A DNA stretch of 64,000 nucleotides from Nitrospirales bacterium (GCA_029261295.1 JAJDBP010000012.1:1-64000), one strand, 5' to 3'; shown: positions 7,602-16,894, counted from the stretch's first letter. Numbers and translations are program-made. Notes: generated by a model from the letters alone, not told the origin.

Positions 7602-9503
7602 ATGGCCTACATCACAAAGTTTGAAATCGAGAATTTCAAAGGGATCGAAAGCCTTGAGCTAGAAGTCGCAGAAAAGCACAAGTGCCCAGTTGTTACTCTC
7701 GTCGGTCTCAATGAAAGTGGCAAAACGACAATTCTAGAAGCGATATCACATTTCGTCACGGCTGAAGGTACTATTTCGAAGGAACCGGGGAGAAAAAATG
7801 CAGCTAATCTTTTATCTTTGGTCCCGATAGCCAAAAAAGCAAATTTTTCTGGCATCATCGAAATTTCTGCCACCGTAATGATGGAGGATGCGGACAGGAG
7901 AAATGTTGAGAGCAACTTTGATAAAGCTGGTTACATAATCGATAGTGAACAATTACCGAAAAGTTTCACGATTACACGAAAATACTATTTTGCAGAGGGC
8001 GAATATAAAAAATTGACCAATATGTGGGATTTGGCATTCTTTGCGAAAAAAAAAGGTCGAGGGAAGATATTTCGGGAATATGTTCGGCCAAAGGAGGAAG
8101 AAATAAATGCAGGAACCCCTGACCTTTGGCAAAGTTGCGTGGAACTTATTAAAAAATCCTTGCCTACTATAGCTTACTTTCCAATGTTTTTAGTGGATGT
8201 ACCAGATAGAATCTATTTAACACAGTACGAAGATGAACATCCTAGCCAACGTTATTATCGAGAAGTTTTGCAAGATATCTTAGATAGTTTGGATGAGGAC
8301 CTAGACCTAGAGCAACACGTCGTAAAGCGGATTCGTAATTATCAGGAACAGGAGAGTAAGCCAAACTGGTTAACTCTTTTGTGGAGTCGACCCGAGAAAG
8401 GAATGATCGATTCAGTTGTTCAAAAGTTGTCATCAGCTATAAGTCGAGAGGTTATAGGAAGCTGGAAAAATATTTTCAATAGGCCTATTTCGGCAAAAAT
8501 GATCACTATTGATTGGAATGTCGATCTCGAAAAGGACTCTATCCCATACCTTACTTTTGGCATATCAGATGGTGAATCTAAATATGCACTACATGAGAGG
8601 TCATTAGGTTTCCGATGGTTTTTCCTTTTCTTGTTGTTTACACGTTTTAAGTGTGACAAGGAGCGTCCAACGCTCTTTCTATTTGACGAGCCCGCTGCCA
8701 ATTTGCATGCGCGAGCACAAACCGAGTTGTTGATGAGTTTCGGCAGAATAATTGAAAACCGAAATGGAATTATATATTCGACACATAGCGCACATATGAT
8801 CAACCCCCAATGGATACCCGCTGCTCAAATTGTCGAGAACACTGCCATTAATTATGACTCGGATGACGAAATGCTTAGCTTCTCAAGTCCTCCAACTTCC
8901 ATTACAGTGGTTCCCTATCGACGGTTTGCTTCTTTAAACCCTGATCGAAGCAGTTATTTTCAGCCTATCCTAGACAAGCTCGACCACATCTCCCCGAAAA
9001 TTTCTCCAGATGGTCCTGTTCTTGTTACTGAAGGGATCTCCGACTTTCACGCATTTTTGTTCTATTGTTCAGAACTCTTAACAATAAAAGGAATCTCCTT
9101 GCTGCCAGGACTTGGCGATACTCAACATGATAGCCAAATTGCTAATTTGATTGGAATGGGAAGAAACTTCATCGTTGTCCTTGACGATGACCAATCTGGG
9201 AACAGAGCGGCGAAAAGATATCGAGAGAAATGGCTGCTGGACTGTAATCATGTGGCAACATTGGGGGAACTGCATAGTGATGCAGCTGGGAAAAAACTGG
9301 AGACTATTCTTTCGAGCGAAACCCTCAGCGCTATATCAGCACATTTTTCACATACCGGGGCTCCAAAAAAGAAAGAAATCGGCCTGTACTTTTCAGAAGC
9401 AAACGCAGGCTTAATTCAAGACAAGAGTCCTAAGACTGCGGAAATGGTAAAAGATATCCTTAACGAAGCCGTGAAACGAATTTTAAATCAATCGACTAAG
9501 TGA
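7602..9503 (+). CDS. OLD-family ATP-dependent nuclease (AAA ATPase + TOPRIM)
   Basis: Walker A GLNESGKTT, Walker B LFLFDEPAANLHARAQ, TOPRIM-like VTEGISDFHAF and VVLDDDQSGNRAA. Confidence 0.85.
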   Translation: MAYITKFEIENFKGIESLELEVAEKHKCPVVTLVGLNESGKTTILEAISHFVTAEGTISKEPGRKNAANLLSLVPIAKKANFSGIIEISATVMMEDADRRNVESNFDKAGYIIDSEQLPKSFTITRKYYFAEGEYKKLTNMWDLAFFAKKKGRGKIFREYVRPKEEEINAGTPDLWQSCVELIKKSLPTIAYFPMFLVDVPDRIYLTQYEDEHPSQRYYREVLQDILDSLDEDLDLEQHVVKRIRNYQEQESKPNWLTLLWSRPEKGMIDSVVQKLSSAISREVIGSWKNIFNRPISAKMITIDWNVDLEKDSIPYLTFGISDGESKYALHERSLGFRWFFLFLLFTRFKCDKERPTLFLFDEPAANLHARAQTELLMSFGRIIENRNGIIYSTHSAHMINPQWIPAAQIVENTAINYDSDDEMLSFSSPPTSITVVPYRRFASLNPDRSSYFQPILDKLDHISPKISPDGPVLVTEGISDFHAFLFYCSELLTIKGISLLPGLGDTQHDSQIANLIGMGRNFIVVLDDDQSGNRAAKRYREKWLLDCNHVATLGELHSDAAGKKLETILSSETLSAISAHFSHTGAPKKKEIGLYFSEANAGLIQDKSPKTAEMVKDILNEAVKRILNQSTK

Positions 9504-9738
9504 AATTTTTGACAAAACTCCTTCTACTTCATGTCTGAATCGAGACCACTCAAAAAGGCAGAACAGTATAGAAAAAGAGGTGCCCTCTTCCTACCTCATT
9601 TTGCTCCCTTTCCCTAACCGACGCCTGCCATTCGGACCCATGGGCGGATGATTCTAAATCATTGGTGGGGCTTGTCTGCACGTAGCGAATTGATTTTCCA
9701 TAATACGTTGACGCCTTGTTTTTGCCTGTTCCCCTGGC

Positions 9739-9930
9739 CTGGTGGTGTGGCCGAGCAGTGCAGGCGACACCGGAGAAAAGGCGCGCATTGTTTGAGCGTA
9801 GCGAGTTTGCACGCCGCCGGTGTCGGCGAACCGCACAGGGGACCCGAAGGGCCACACTACGGTCAACATGGCTTTGACTACTTTGGCCGAAACCAAAGTC
9901 GTTCGGCTGCCGGGACGAACCCCGGCATTC
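9739..9930 (-). repeat. Dispersed structured repeat, copy B (inverted relative to A, C and D)
   Basis: Reverse complement reads GCCGGGGTTCGTCCCGGC...ACTTTGG..CCAAAGT...GTAGTGTGGCC...GCCGACACCGG...CCGGTGTCG...GGCCACACCAC. Confidence 0.85.
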
Positions 9931-10071
9931 AATCCATCCCTTCAAAATTAAACTGTCAGTCTCATTATTGTTAGGCTGCACAACCGAGTTTTTCTGGACG
10001 CGAGTTGTCTCTTTAGGGATAATCTAGGAATCGTTTACTTTAATACCAATATGAATTAATGGAGCATTCTT

Positions 10072-10617
10072 GTGGCTGAGCAATACCCAGAACTGAGTGA
10101 TGAGTTAAGTAAATTTATTCTTGAACAAAAAGTGTTTTTTGTGGCGACGGCTGCGCCTGATGGGCGAATTAATCTTTCGCCGAAGGGGAAAGATTCTCTG
10201 CGTGTGCTTGGTCCAAATGAGATTCTCTGGATGAACTTGACGGGAAGTGGGAACGAAACCGCGGCACATCTCTCCGAAGCCAATCGAATCACCATGATGT
10301 GGTGTGCGTTTGAAGGGCCACCTCAAATCCTTCGTGTTTATGGGTCGGCAAAGGTCTTTCATCCGAGAGATGCTCGTTGGGCAGAGTTTTCCGCTCAGAT
10401 CCCTTCCACCCTCGGAACGCGACAGTATTTCTTAGTGACCATTGATTTGGTCCATACTTCTTGCGGATATGCTGTGCCTTTTATGGACTATGTAAAAGAT
10501 CGTCCCGTGCTGACAAAGTGGGCTGAGAATAAGGGGGAAGAAGGGATTGCCGAATACTGGAAAGAAAAAAATCAGTTGAGCTTAGACGGAAAGCCAACCG
10601 GGATTTTTGGCTCCTAA
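10072..10617 (+). CDS. Pyridoxamine 5'-phosphate oxidase-like family protein
   Basis: GTG start; VFFVATAAPDGRINLSPKGKDSLRVLG...TGSGNETAAHL flavin-split-barrel signature. Confidence 0.85.
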   Translation: MAEQYPELSDELSKFILEQKVFFVATAAPDGRINLSPKGKDSLRVLGPNEILWMNLTGSGNETAAHLSEANRITMMWCAFEGPPQILRVYGSAKVFHPRDARWAEFSAQIPSTLGTRQYFLVTIDLVHTSCGYAVPFMDYVKDRPVLTKWAENKGEEGIAEYWKEKNQLSLDGKPTGIFGS

Positions 10618-10775
10618 CACGGCCTATATGGCGCTTGAATTGATCACTGTCGTGAGTCCATTGCGGCGTCAATTTGAAGCTTCATGTACACCTTCTTGAA
10701 AAAGTAAAAATTATTTGAGAATCTACGGACCTTTTCTTTTTTGAAATAATAATCTATTAAAAATGGGAGTACGGA

Positions 10776-11147
10776 ATGACTCAGGTATCACTGTATGAAC
10801 GTCTAGGTGGGTATGAGGGTATCGTGGCATTTACGAATGATTTGCTGCCACGTATGAAAGCCGATCCGCAATTAGGGAGATTCTGGCAGAATCGTGGGGA
10901 CGATGGCCTTGCTCGGGAGCAACAACTCCTCATCGATTATTTGTGTGCCAACTCGGGCGGGCCGATGTACTACACTGGCCGGGATATGAAGCTCACTCAT
11001 GTCGGTATGAAAATCAGTGAACGTGATTGGTCGATCTTTCTCGAGCATGCCGGGGCGACGATGAAGGCTTTGCAGGTGCCGAAGCAGGAATGCGACGAGG
11101 TAGGAGCATTTGTGACGAGCTTGAAGCCTGATATTGTCGAAGCCTAG
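10776..11147 (+). CDS. Group 1 truncated hemoglobin
   Basis: SLYERLGGYEGIVAFTNDLLPRM...LIDYLCANSGGPMYYTGRDMKLTHVGMKISERDW. Confidence 0.88.
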   Translation: MTQVSLYERLGGYEGIVAFTNDLLPRMKADPQLGRFWQNRGDDGLAREQQLLIDYLCANSGGPMYYTGRDMKLTHVGMKISERDWSIFLEHAGATMKALQVPKQECDEVGAFVTSLKPDIVEA

Positions 11148-11202
11148 GTCGAGGTGCATTGAGATTTTATGTTCGGTAGTAATTTTGTCTTGAGACTTAT
11201 CA

Positions 11203-11474
11203 GGTGAGCGACTACATTGAATATCTGAAAGAGGTTTTTAGTGAATTCCACTCTGTTGCCTTCTATGCTAGGGACGCGCCAGTACTTCTTAGGGGCGGTT
11301 GATCTTGTCCAGACCTCCCGCGGTTTTGTGGTGCCTGTGATGGATTTTGTGGAAGACCGTAAAGTGCTTTCGAAGTGGGGGGGGAATCGAGGCGAAGAAG
11401 GAATCGCAGAGTATTGCCAAAAGAGAAACCAACTGAGCATAGACGGGAAACCCACTGAGATTCTTGTCGTTTAA
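11203..11474 (+). pseudogene. Chimeric pseudogene: TfoX 5' end fused to PPOX-family 3' end
   Basis: GTG-SDYIEYLKEVFSEFHSVA matches the tfoX start at 12582; after a frame change, MLGTRQYFLGAVDLVQTSRGFVVPVMDFVEDRKVLSKW...GEEGIAEY matches the C-terminus of the 10072-10617 product. Confidence 0.85.
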
Positions 11475-11546
11475 TTGGCTGTATGGGATGTAATGGCCCA
11501 TGTTTTGATCTACTCATTGGCATGCTTGCCGGAGTGTACTGCTAGG

Positions 11547-11670
11547 ATGAGCGAGTCTCTTGAATTTCTTGCAGAGGTGTTCAGGTAGTTCGGACCGATT
11601 TGACTTGAAATGGAAACGATTATGGCGTGGCATATTGCTCAAAAGAATTGATGATGGGTTATACAGATAG
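11547..11670 (+). pseudogene. Decayed tfoX N-terminal fragment
   Basis: MSESLEFLAEVFR*FGPI and then GVAYCSKELMMGYTD align to MSEYVEYLKEVFSEFGSV / GGYGIFHKGLMLGLVAD of the intact gene at 12582. Confidence 0.75.
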
Positions 11671-11897
11671 GAAATCGTAGGTGCCTGTCTTAGCTGATCC
11701 AGCTAATCTTTGTTGTGTAGCATTCTCAAAGTCAGGACGCAGTGTTTAATATAAAGAAAAAGTACTCAATGGTGCCAAAGGGGATTGAGTAACGAATATA
11801 TAAATTATTTCAAGTCGTTAACTCTCCCAAGCTTTGACGTCGAGGACACTGTGTATTCTTCGGCTGCTTAAGTTGCCCGTTATACCAAGAAGGGAAA

Positions 11898-12485
11898 GTG
11901 AAAATGCGCAAAATTATTATCAACTTGTTAGCGATTACTCTAAGCGCGTGCGCTGGTGTGCCTCAGGTGCTACTAATTCCTGGTGGTCAGAAGGTTACAC
12001 AGCCGGGTGTTTCATTCGTTGCTTCAGAAAATAAATCTTGGTCCGTATTAGTTCAATCTACGTACCAAGTCACTCTCAGAGCGAAAGGAGACAATCCAAG
12101 TGAAACCTTCGTAACCAGTGTTTCGACCTACCAAATCCCGAAGTTTTCATCACCTCAAGACTTTCTTTCCTTTGTGAAATCTGGCCGTGCTGCTGAACCG
12201 GAATCTGGAAGGTTTGAGGTAGTCAAGAACGAAGAACAGTTGTATGCAGAGCGGGCAGAAACATGCGTTAGACATGAAATGGAGTCAAAAGATTACGGAG
12301 CAAAGAGGGGTAACGACTATACAGTCATACAATATTTCGGAATGAATTGTATTCACCCAGAAATTTCAACGATCGGCATATTTGTCGAGCTTTCTCGCAA
12401 AGCTCCTCCTGGCATGGAGTATCCCCAATTTAAAGCTTTGGGTTCACAACTCCTCAAATCGGTTGAATTTATGGCATATCGATAG
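11898..12485 (+). CDS. Hypothetical lipoprotein
   Basis: Signal peptide with lipobox (IIINLLAITLSAC); no family recognised. Confidence 0.6.
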   Translation: MKMRKIIINLLAITLSACAGVPQVLLIPGGQKVTQPGVSFVASENKSWSVLVQSTYQVTLRAKGDNPSETFVTSVSTYQIPKFSSPQDFLSFVKSGRAAEPESGRFEVVKNEEQLYAERAETCVRHEMESKDYGAKRGNDYTVIQYFGMNCIHPEISTIGIFVELSRKAPPGMEYPQFKALGSQLLKSVEFMAYR

Positions 12486-12581
12486 GTGTAACTCGTGGTT
12501 CCAGTCGACCGTCCTCTTAGTCGATTAGAACGGTATCTGGGTTGGGAGCGTTAATCCTAATAAAGTATTCTGAGCAATCAT

Positions 12582-12920
12582 ATGAGCGAGTACGTTGAAT
12601 ATTTGAAGGAGGTTTTTAGTGAATTCGGCTCTGTGGCACCTCGCCGGATGTTTGGAGGGTATGGAATTTTTCATAAAGGGTTGATGCTCGGTTTGGTTGC
12701 AGATGATGTGCTGTATCTGAAAGCTGACGAATCGATAGCTCCGCATTTTACTGAGCGGGAATTAGAACAATTCAGTTACGAGAAAAATGGGAAAGCGTTT
12801 AAGATGTCCTACTACATGGCACCGGAAGATATTTTCGACGATTTAGAAGAAGCGAAGATTTGGGCCGAGCGATCTTATGCCGCAGCGGTTCGTTCCAGTA
12901 AACCCAAGAAAAAGAAATGA
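12582..12920 (+). CDS. TfoX/Sxy N-terminal domain protein
   Basis: MSEYVEYLKEVFSEFGSVAPRRMFGGYGIFHKGLMLGLVADDVLYLKAD. Confidence 0.88.
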   Translation: MSEYVEYLKEVFSEFGSVAPRRMFGGYGIFHKGLMLGLVADDVLYLKADESIAPHFTERELEQFSYEKNGKAFKMSYYMAPEDIFDDLEEAKIWAERSYAAAVRSSKPKKKK

Positions 12921-12932
12921 AGATATTTAGAA

Positions 12933-13036
12933 GCCGGGATTCGGCCCGGCAGCCGAGGTCCTTTGGTTTCGGCAAAAGTAGTCAAAACCATGTTGGCCGT
13001 ACCGGGGCATGACCGGACGGCAGGCGTCGGTTAATT
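12933..13036 (+). repeat. Dispersed structured repeat, copy D (internally deleted)
   Basis: GCCGGGATTCGGCCCGGCAGCCGAGGTCCTTTGGTTTCGGCAAAAGTAGTCAAAACCATGTTGGCCGTA, then GGCAGGCGTCGGTTA, which also flanks copy B (reverse complement near 9614-9632). Confidence 0.75.
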
Positions 13037-13127
13037 GAGATTCTCACAACTATAGTGTGCGCGGGCATTGCACAAGCTTACCTAGGGAGCTCTCGACAGA
13101 AGGGGCTGTATGGTCTAGGTTGAAGCT

Positions 13128-13526
13128 ATGAAACTTGAATGGAATCTTGGTGGTTGGTTTGGCGGTCAGCTCGGGGGTACGCTGTGGATCCTTATTGCAG
13201 CCGTACTTTCCGCTACCCGTGATCTCGAAACCGGGGCACTGGTATTTCTCACGTTTTTGATTCCCAATATCTTTGGAACTATTCTGTGGCACCGGCGTGA
13301 CCGATTATCATGCTATGTGGCTATTCAAATGCTTCTCCCACTTATAGGTATTTGTAGTTTCCTGGCGGTGTACATTCTCGATCGTTCCAACCAATGGCTC
13401 GCTATCCAAAGTGGTGGTCAGGTATCTGCTACGTTCACCTACGGCCTCATTCTCTTGGTCATCCCTCTACTTTTTCTGATTTTCTATTTTCGATTTGGTC
13501 GTCATTCCAATGAGCCTTCGGCCTAA
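13128..13526 (+). CDS. Hypothetical membrane protein
   Basis: Four predicted hydrophobic segments; no family recognised. Confidence 0.6.
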   Translation: MKLEWNLGGWFGGQLGGTLWILIAAVLSATRDLETGALVFLTFLIPNIFGTILWHRRDRLSCYVAIQMLLPLIGICSFLAVYILDRSNQWLAIQSGGQVSATFTYGLILLVIPLLFLIFYFRFGRHSNEPSA

Positions 13527-13792
13527 CCAATCGTTGGGGCGGACGCCTTCACTTACGCGTTAGCCTCAAAAAAAATGGCAGATGTTTCATCAAGTCGGTT
13601 GAATATCTTATAGAGATGTTCGAACAGTTCCGCCAAGCCATAGGTGTGTCAGTCGACAGGTCCTTTTCATCTCAACTCTGACAATCATCGTATTTCCTTA
13701 CATTCAGTTTTGCAGTTAGATGACTTATTGAGGCTTTTCTATTAAGGTAGGCAATTACTACCTAGTTTAATTATTTTCGGAATACGATCATT

Positions 13793-15001
13793 ATGAAAGT
13801 GCTGATGCTGACCAATGAATTTCCCCCATACACCTATGGTGGGGCGGGGGCGCATGTCGAGTATTTAAGTCGAGAGCTTTCCCGTATGTTTCCTGTGGAA
13901 GTGCGGTGTTTTGGCGATCAACATGTCGATCAGGGCAATCTCAAAGTTAGAGGATTTCCTCTGGGAGAGGTGCCTTTTGGCGCCCCAAAACCTCTGCATT
14001 CCGTGTTTGGGGCGGTGCAGCGGTGCTGGCAGATGAATGCAGATGGATTAGATGCTGATTTGGTCCATTGCCATACGTGGTATAGCTTGCTCGGGGGGAT
14101 TTTGGCCAAGTTAAATTACGGTATGCCCTTAGTGGTCACCACACATTCCTTGGAGCCGTTGCGTCCGTGGAAACGCGAGCAACTTGCTGGCGGCTATGAT
14201 TTTTCATTATGGGTTGAGAAAACAGCTTTAGAAATGGCGGATGCGGTTATTGCGGTTTCACAGGGTACGAAGAATGACATTCTCAAATTGTTTGATGTGC
14301 AAGAAGAACGGGTCCATGTGATTCATAACGGGATCGACCTTCATGAATTTAAAAAAGTTGAAAGCTCTGAGGTCTTGACCCGTTATGGAATTCCCACGCA
14401 TACGCCTTATCTGTTGTTCGTCGGGCGCATTACCCGCCAAAAGGGGATTATTTATTTATTAGAGGCGCTCCACCATTTAGACCCGGATTTTCCGGTGGTC
14501 CTTTGTGCGAGTTCGCCGGATACCCCTGCCATTGCGGCGGAGATGAAAGAGGCGTTAGAAAGTGCCTCAGCGCATCGTGAGCATATTTATTGGATTCAAG
14601 ATGTGTTGGACAAGTCGAGTCTCATTGAATTGTATTCCCACGCCGGGGTGTTTTGTTGCCCCTCGATTTATGAACCCTTTGGCATTATTAATTTAGAAGC
14701 GATGGCTTGTGGAAAACCTGTCGTGGCTTCGGCCATTGGAGGTATTCCCGAAGTCGTGGTGGAAGATGAGACGGGCTTTTTAGTGCCAGTTGAACAATAT
14801 GAAGAAGCGCCGTTTACCCCTAAGGACCCTAAGACGTTTGCTCATGACTTAGCAGAGCGGATCAATCAACTGATGCGAGATCCAGCTTTGCGCCAACCCA
14901 TGGGGGAAGCTGGACGTCGTCGAGCAGAAAAACTGTTTAGTTGGGAGGCCATTGCGCAACGCACCAACGCGTTGTATGAAAAAGTGATTGATGAAGCTTA
15001 A
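13793..15001 (+). CDS. GT4 family glycosyltransferase / glycogen synthase-like
   Basis: MKVLMLTNEFPPYTYGGAGAHVEYLSREL; LLFVGRITRQKGI; PSIYEPFGIINLEAMACGKPVVAS. Confidence 0.88.
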   Translation: MKVLMLTNEFPPYTYGGAGAHVEYLSRELSRMFPVEVRCFGDQHVDQGNLKVRGFPLGEVPFGAPKPLHSVFGAVQRCWQMNADGLDADLVHCHTWYSLLGGILAKLNYGMPLVVTTHSLEPLRPWKREQLAGGYDFSLWVEKTALEMADAVIAVSQGTKNDILKLFDVQEERVHVIHNGIDLHEFKKVESSEVLTRYGIPTHTPYLLFVGRITRQKGIIYLLEALHHLDPDFPVVLCASSPDTPAIAAEMKEALESASAHREHIYWIQDVLDKSSLIELYSHAGVFCCPSIYEPFGIINLEAMACGKPVVASAIGGIPEVVVEDETGFLVPVEQYEEAPFTPKDPKTFAHDLAERINQLMRDPALRQPMGEAGRRRAEKLFSWEAIAQRTNALYEKVIDEA

Positions 15002-15067
15002 AAAGGTTTTGGGAGTGATGGTGTTGAAAGATGGGATTGTGTTGCTGCCCCCGAGGCTGGCGCGTGA

Positions 15068-15304
15068 TTAGGACTCTGGGTCACGGCCTGTCTGAAACAT
15101 GGTTTCCAGGCGTCGGACTTCTTCCTTGCGTCGATGACGTTCTTCCACCATTAAGGAAATTAACGAATTCCAAAAGGCGACTTCTGAAGGTGAACCATCA
15201 GTAATCCTTTGATCTCGCCATTCTGTGGCAAAGCGGGTATAGACACGAATTTCACAGTCATTAAAGCTTTGTAAGGCATCGATCAATTCATCTTCGGCAT
15301 GCAT
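15068..15304 (-). CDS. Small conserved hypothetical protein, paralogous to 15706-15972
   Basis: Shared motif YTxFxxEfRDQRixxGSxxEvxFWNslxxLxxeERxRRxxexRRLExMxxTGxDPE with the downstream ORF. Confidence 0.7.
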   Translation of the reverse strand: MHAEDELIDALQSFNDCEIRVYTRFATEWRDQRITDGSPSEVAFWNSLISLMVEERHRRKEEVRRLETMFQTGRDPES

Positions 15305-15411
15305 AGGTCAACGCACCTTCCTGCTAGTCAATAATGGTTCTATTGATTCTTCGCACATGCATAGGGTTATCGGCGGATTGGAAATCGTTCCTTAGCCAAA
15401 AAGGAATTCTG

Positions 15412-15678
15412 ATGAACAAAAAAAAGATGAATTTTCGTTTGTCCCTACGTTTACGAAATCTGACCCGTTGGATGGGGTTGGCTGTGGTGCTGGGAGTGCT
15501 CCTCGCATGTGGAGAAGATCCGCAACAATTATTTGAAACAGCACAATTCGAAGAACAACAACATAATCCCACTCATGCCAAAGAGCTCTACGAACGTATT
15601 CTTCGGGATCACGGGACAAGTGCCATGGCCCAAAAGGCGGAGGAACGTTTAAAGGAATTACAGAAAGAAAAGCCGTGA
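15412..15678 (+). CDS. Small TPR-like lipoprotein
   Basis: Lipobox-like VLLACGE; LFETAQFEEQQHNPTHAKELYERILRDHGTS. Confidence 0.6.
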   Translation: MNKKKMNFRLSLRLRNLTRWMGLAVVLGVLLACGEDPQQLFETAQFEEQQHNPTHAKELYERILRDHGTSAMAQKAEERLKELQKEKP

Positions 15679-15705
15679 GGCTCGATGAGAGGTAGGGAGA
15701 GAAGC

Positions 15706-15972
15706 TTAACTGTAAGGCTCTGGGTCTACGCCAGTTCGATACATATATTCTAAACGCCGAATATCCTGATCCCGCCGCATTCGTTCATCAATACACAGAT
15801 TCACAACGGTATTCCAGAACCCAGCTTCTGCCATTGATCCTGCTTCCATCCGTTGGTCCCGAAATTCACTAGAAAAGCAGGTATAGCGTTGTAAGTCTGC
15901 ATCTTCGAAATCTTGAAGAAAATTGGTAAGGTCTTCTGTATGAGTGTAGGGGCCGTTGGTGTCGCTCATATG
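15706..15972 (-). CDS. Small conserved hypothetical protein, paralogous to 15068-15304
   Basis: Probable start at MSDTNGPYTHTEDL; aligned motif with 15068-15304. Confidence 0.7.
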   Translation of the reverse strand, partial: HMSDTNGPYTHTEDLTNFLQDFEDADLQRYTCFSSEFRDQRMEAGSMAEAGFWNTVVNLCIDERMRRDQDIRRLEYMYRTGVDPEPYS

Positions 15973-16025
15973 CTCTCCTATGCATATGGTATCGGTTGGT
16001 GCCCCAGGAATTCTTGAGAGCAAGT

Positions 16026-16178
16026 ATGAAAATTATTGAAGCCAGAGATGAGAAAATGGCCAATAGATGGGTGGCGAAAGGCCAAATTTTAGTCGTTATT
16101 TTAGATTATGTGTTGTTAGGGTTTCTGGTGGTTTGGTTTTCTTACGTAACAAAGGATGTCGTTTTAAAAAACGATTAG
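16026..16178 (+). CDS. Possible small single-TM protein
   Basis: MKIIEARDEKMANRWVAKGQILVVILDYVLLGFLVVWFSYVTKDVVLKND; one hydrophobic helix; overlaps the GT2 stop by a few bases. Confidence 0.3.
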   Translation: MKIIEARDEKMANRWVAKGQILVVILDYVLLGFLVVWFSYVTKDVVLKND

Positions 16179-16870
16179 CGAACATCGGCAAAAAATGCGG
16201 GTGTGAAGGTGGGGAGGCCATATTCGACATGAAGAATGATCATGAGGACTCGGATAAAACTTTTGCCGATTCCCATTTGAATAAATTTTCGTGCGTCCGT
16301 CATGACCGCCGATGGCAAAAGTCTTGGGGTGGTATACGTGAGCAATTGTTCACCCATTCGGACATCTTCTAGCATAGGCACTAAAGGGAATCCTCCTACT
16401 TGTTGAAAAAGCCCTTCTCGAACAAAGAGTGCCTGGTCTCCGTAGATAATTTTTGAGCGATGACATCGGAAATTATCTAACCAAGAAATCACACGAAGAC
16501 GCCAGTCGTGGCCTGAAAATTGATGTTGGAATCCTCCCGCCTGCCAGCTTGTATCTGATTCAAGTTCATTGAGCTGTTTGATGGCTCCAATTGGCAAGAT
16601 GGTATCGGCGTGAAGGAACATTAACCAGCTGTTACCTGAGCCATGTTGACTTTGCACGTACTTAGCCCCTGCATTCATTTGTGAGGCACGGCCCTTTGGG
16701 GCGGTGACCCAGGTAATTTCCGCGTGGCTTTCGACGATTTTATGCGTATCATCACGACTTCCCCCATCAACCACTACGATTCTATACTCGCCGGTTTGTT
16801 GTAAGACTGATGTCAGTGTGTGGGGGAGGGCTCGTTCTTCATTATAGGTGGGAATAATGATCCAGATCAT
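16175..16870 (-). CDS. Family 2 glycosyltransferase, TIGR04283-like
   Basis: WIIIPTYNEERALPHTLTSVLQQ...VVDGGSRDDT...APKGRASQMNAGA...LMFLHADTILP. Confidence 0.85.
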   Translation of the reverse strand: MIWIIIPTYNEERALPHTLTSVLQQTGEYRIVVVDGGSRDDTHKIVESHAEITWVTAPKGRASQMNAGAKYVQSQHGSGNSWLMFLHADTILPIGAIKQLNELESDTSWQAGGFQHQFSGHDWRLRVISWLDNFRCHRSKIIYGDQALFVREGLFQQVGGFPLVPMLEDVRMGEQLLTYTTPRLLPSAVMTDARKFIQMGIGKSFIRVLMIILHVEYGLPTFTPAFFADVR

Positions 16871-16894
16871 GATAAGGGTTTCATTCTCATGATT

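Noticed and set aside
7602-9503. Gabija, PARIS or retron system around the OLD-family gene
   Set aside because: No UvrD-like helicase, second PARIS gene or reverse transcriptase ORF is adjacent
9550-9981. ORFs 9550-9981 (-), 9648-9974 (+) and 9654-9932 (-)
   Set aside because: Overlapping readings of repeat copy B on both strands; no independent coding evidence
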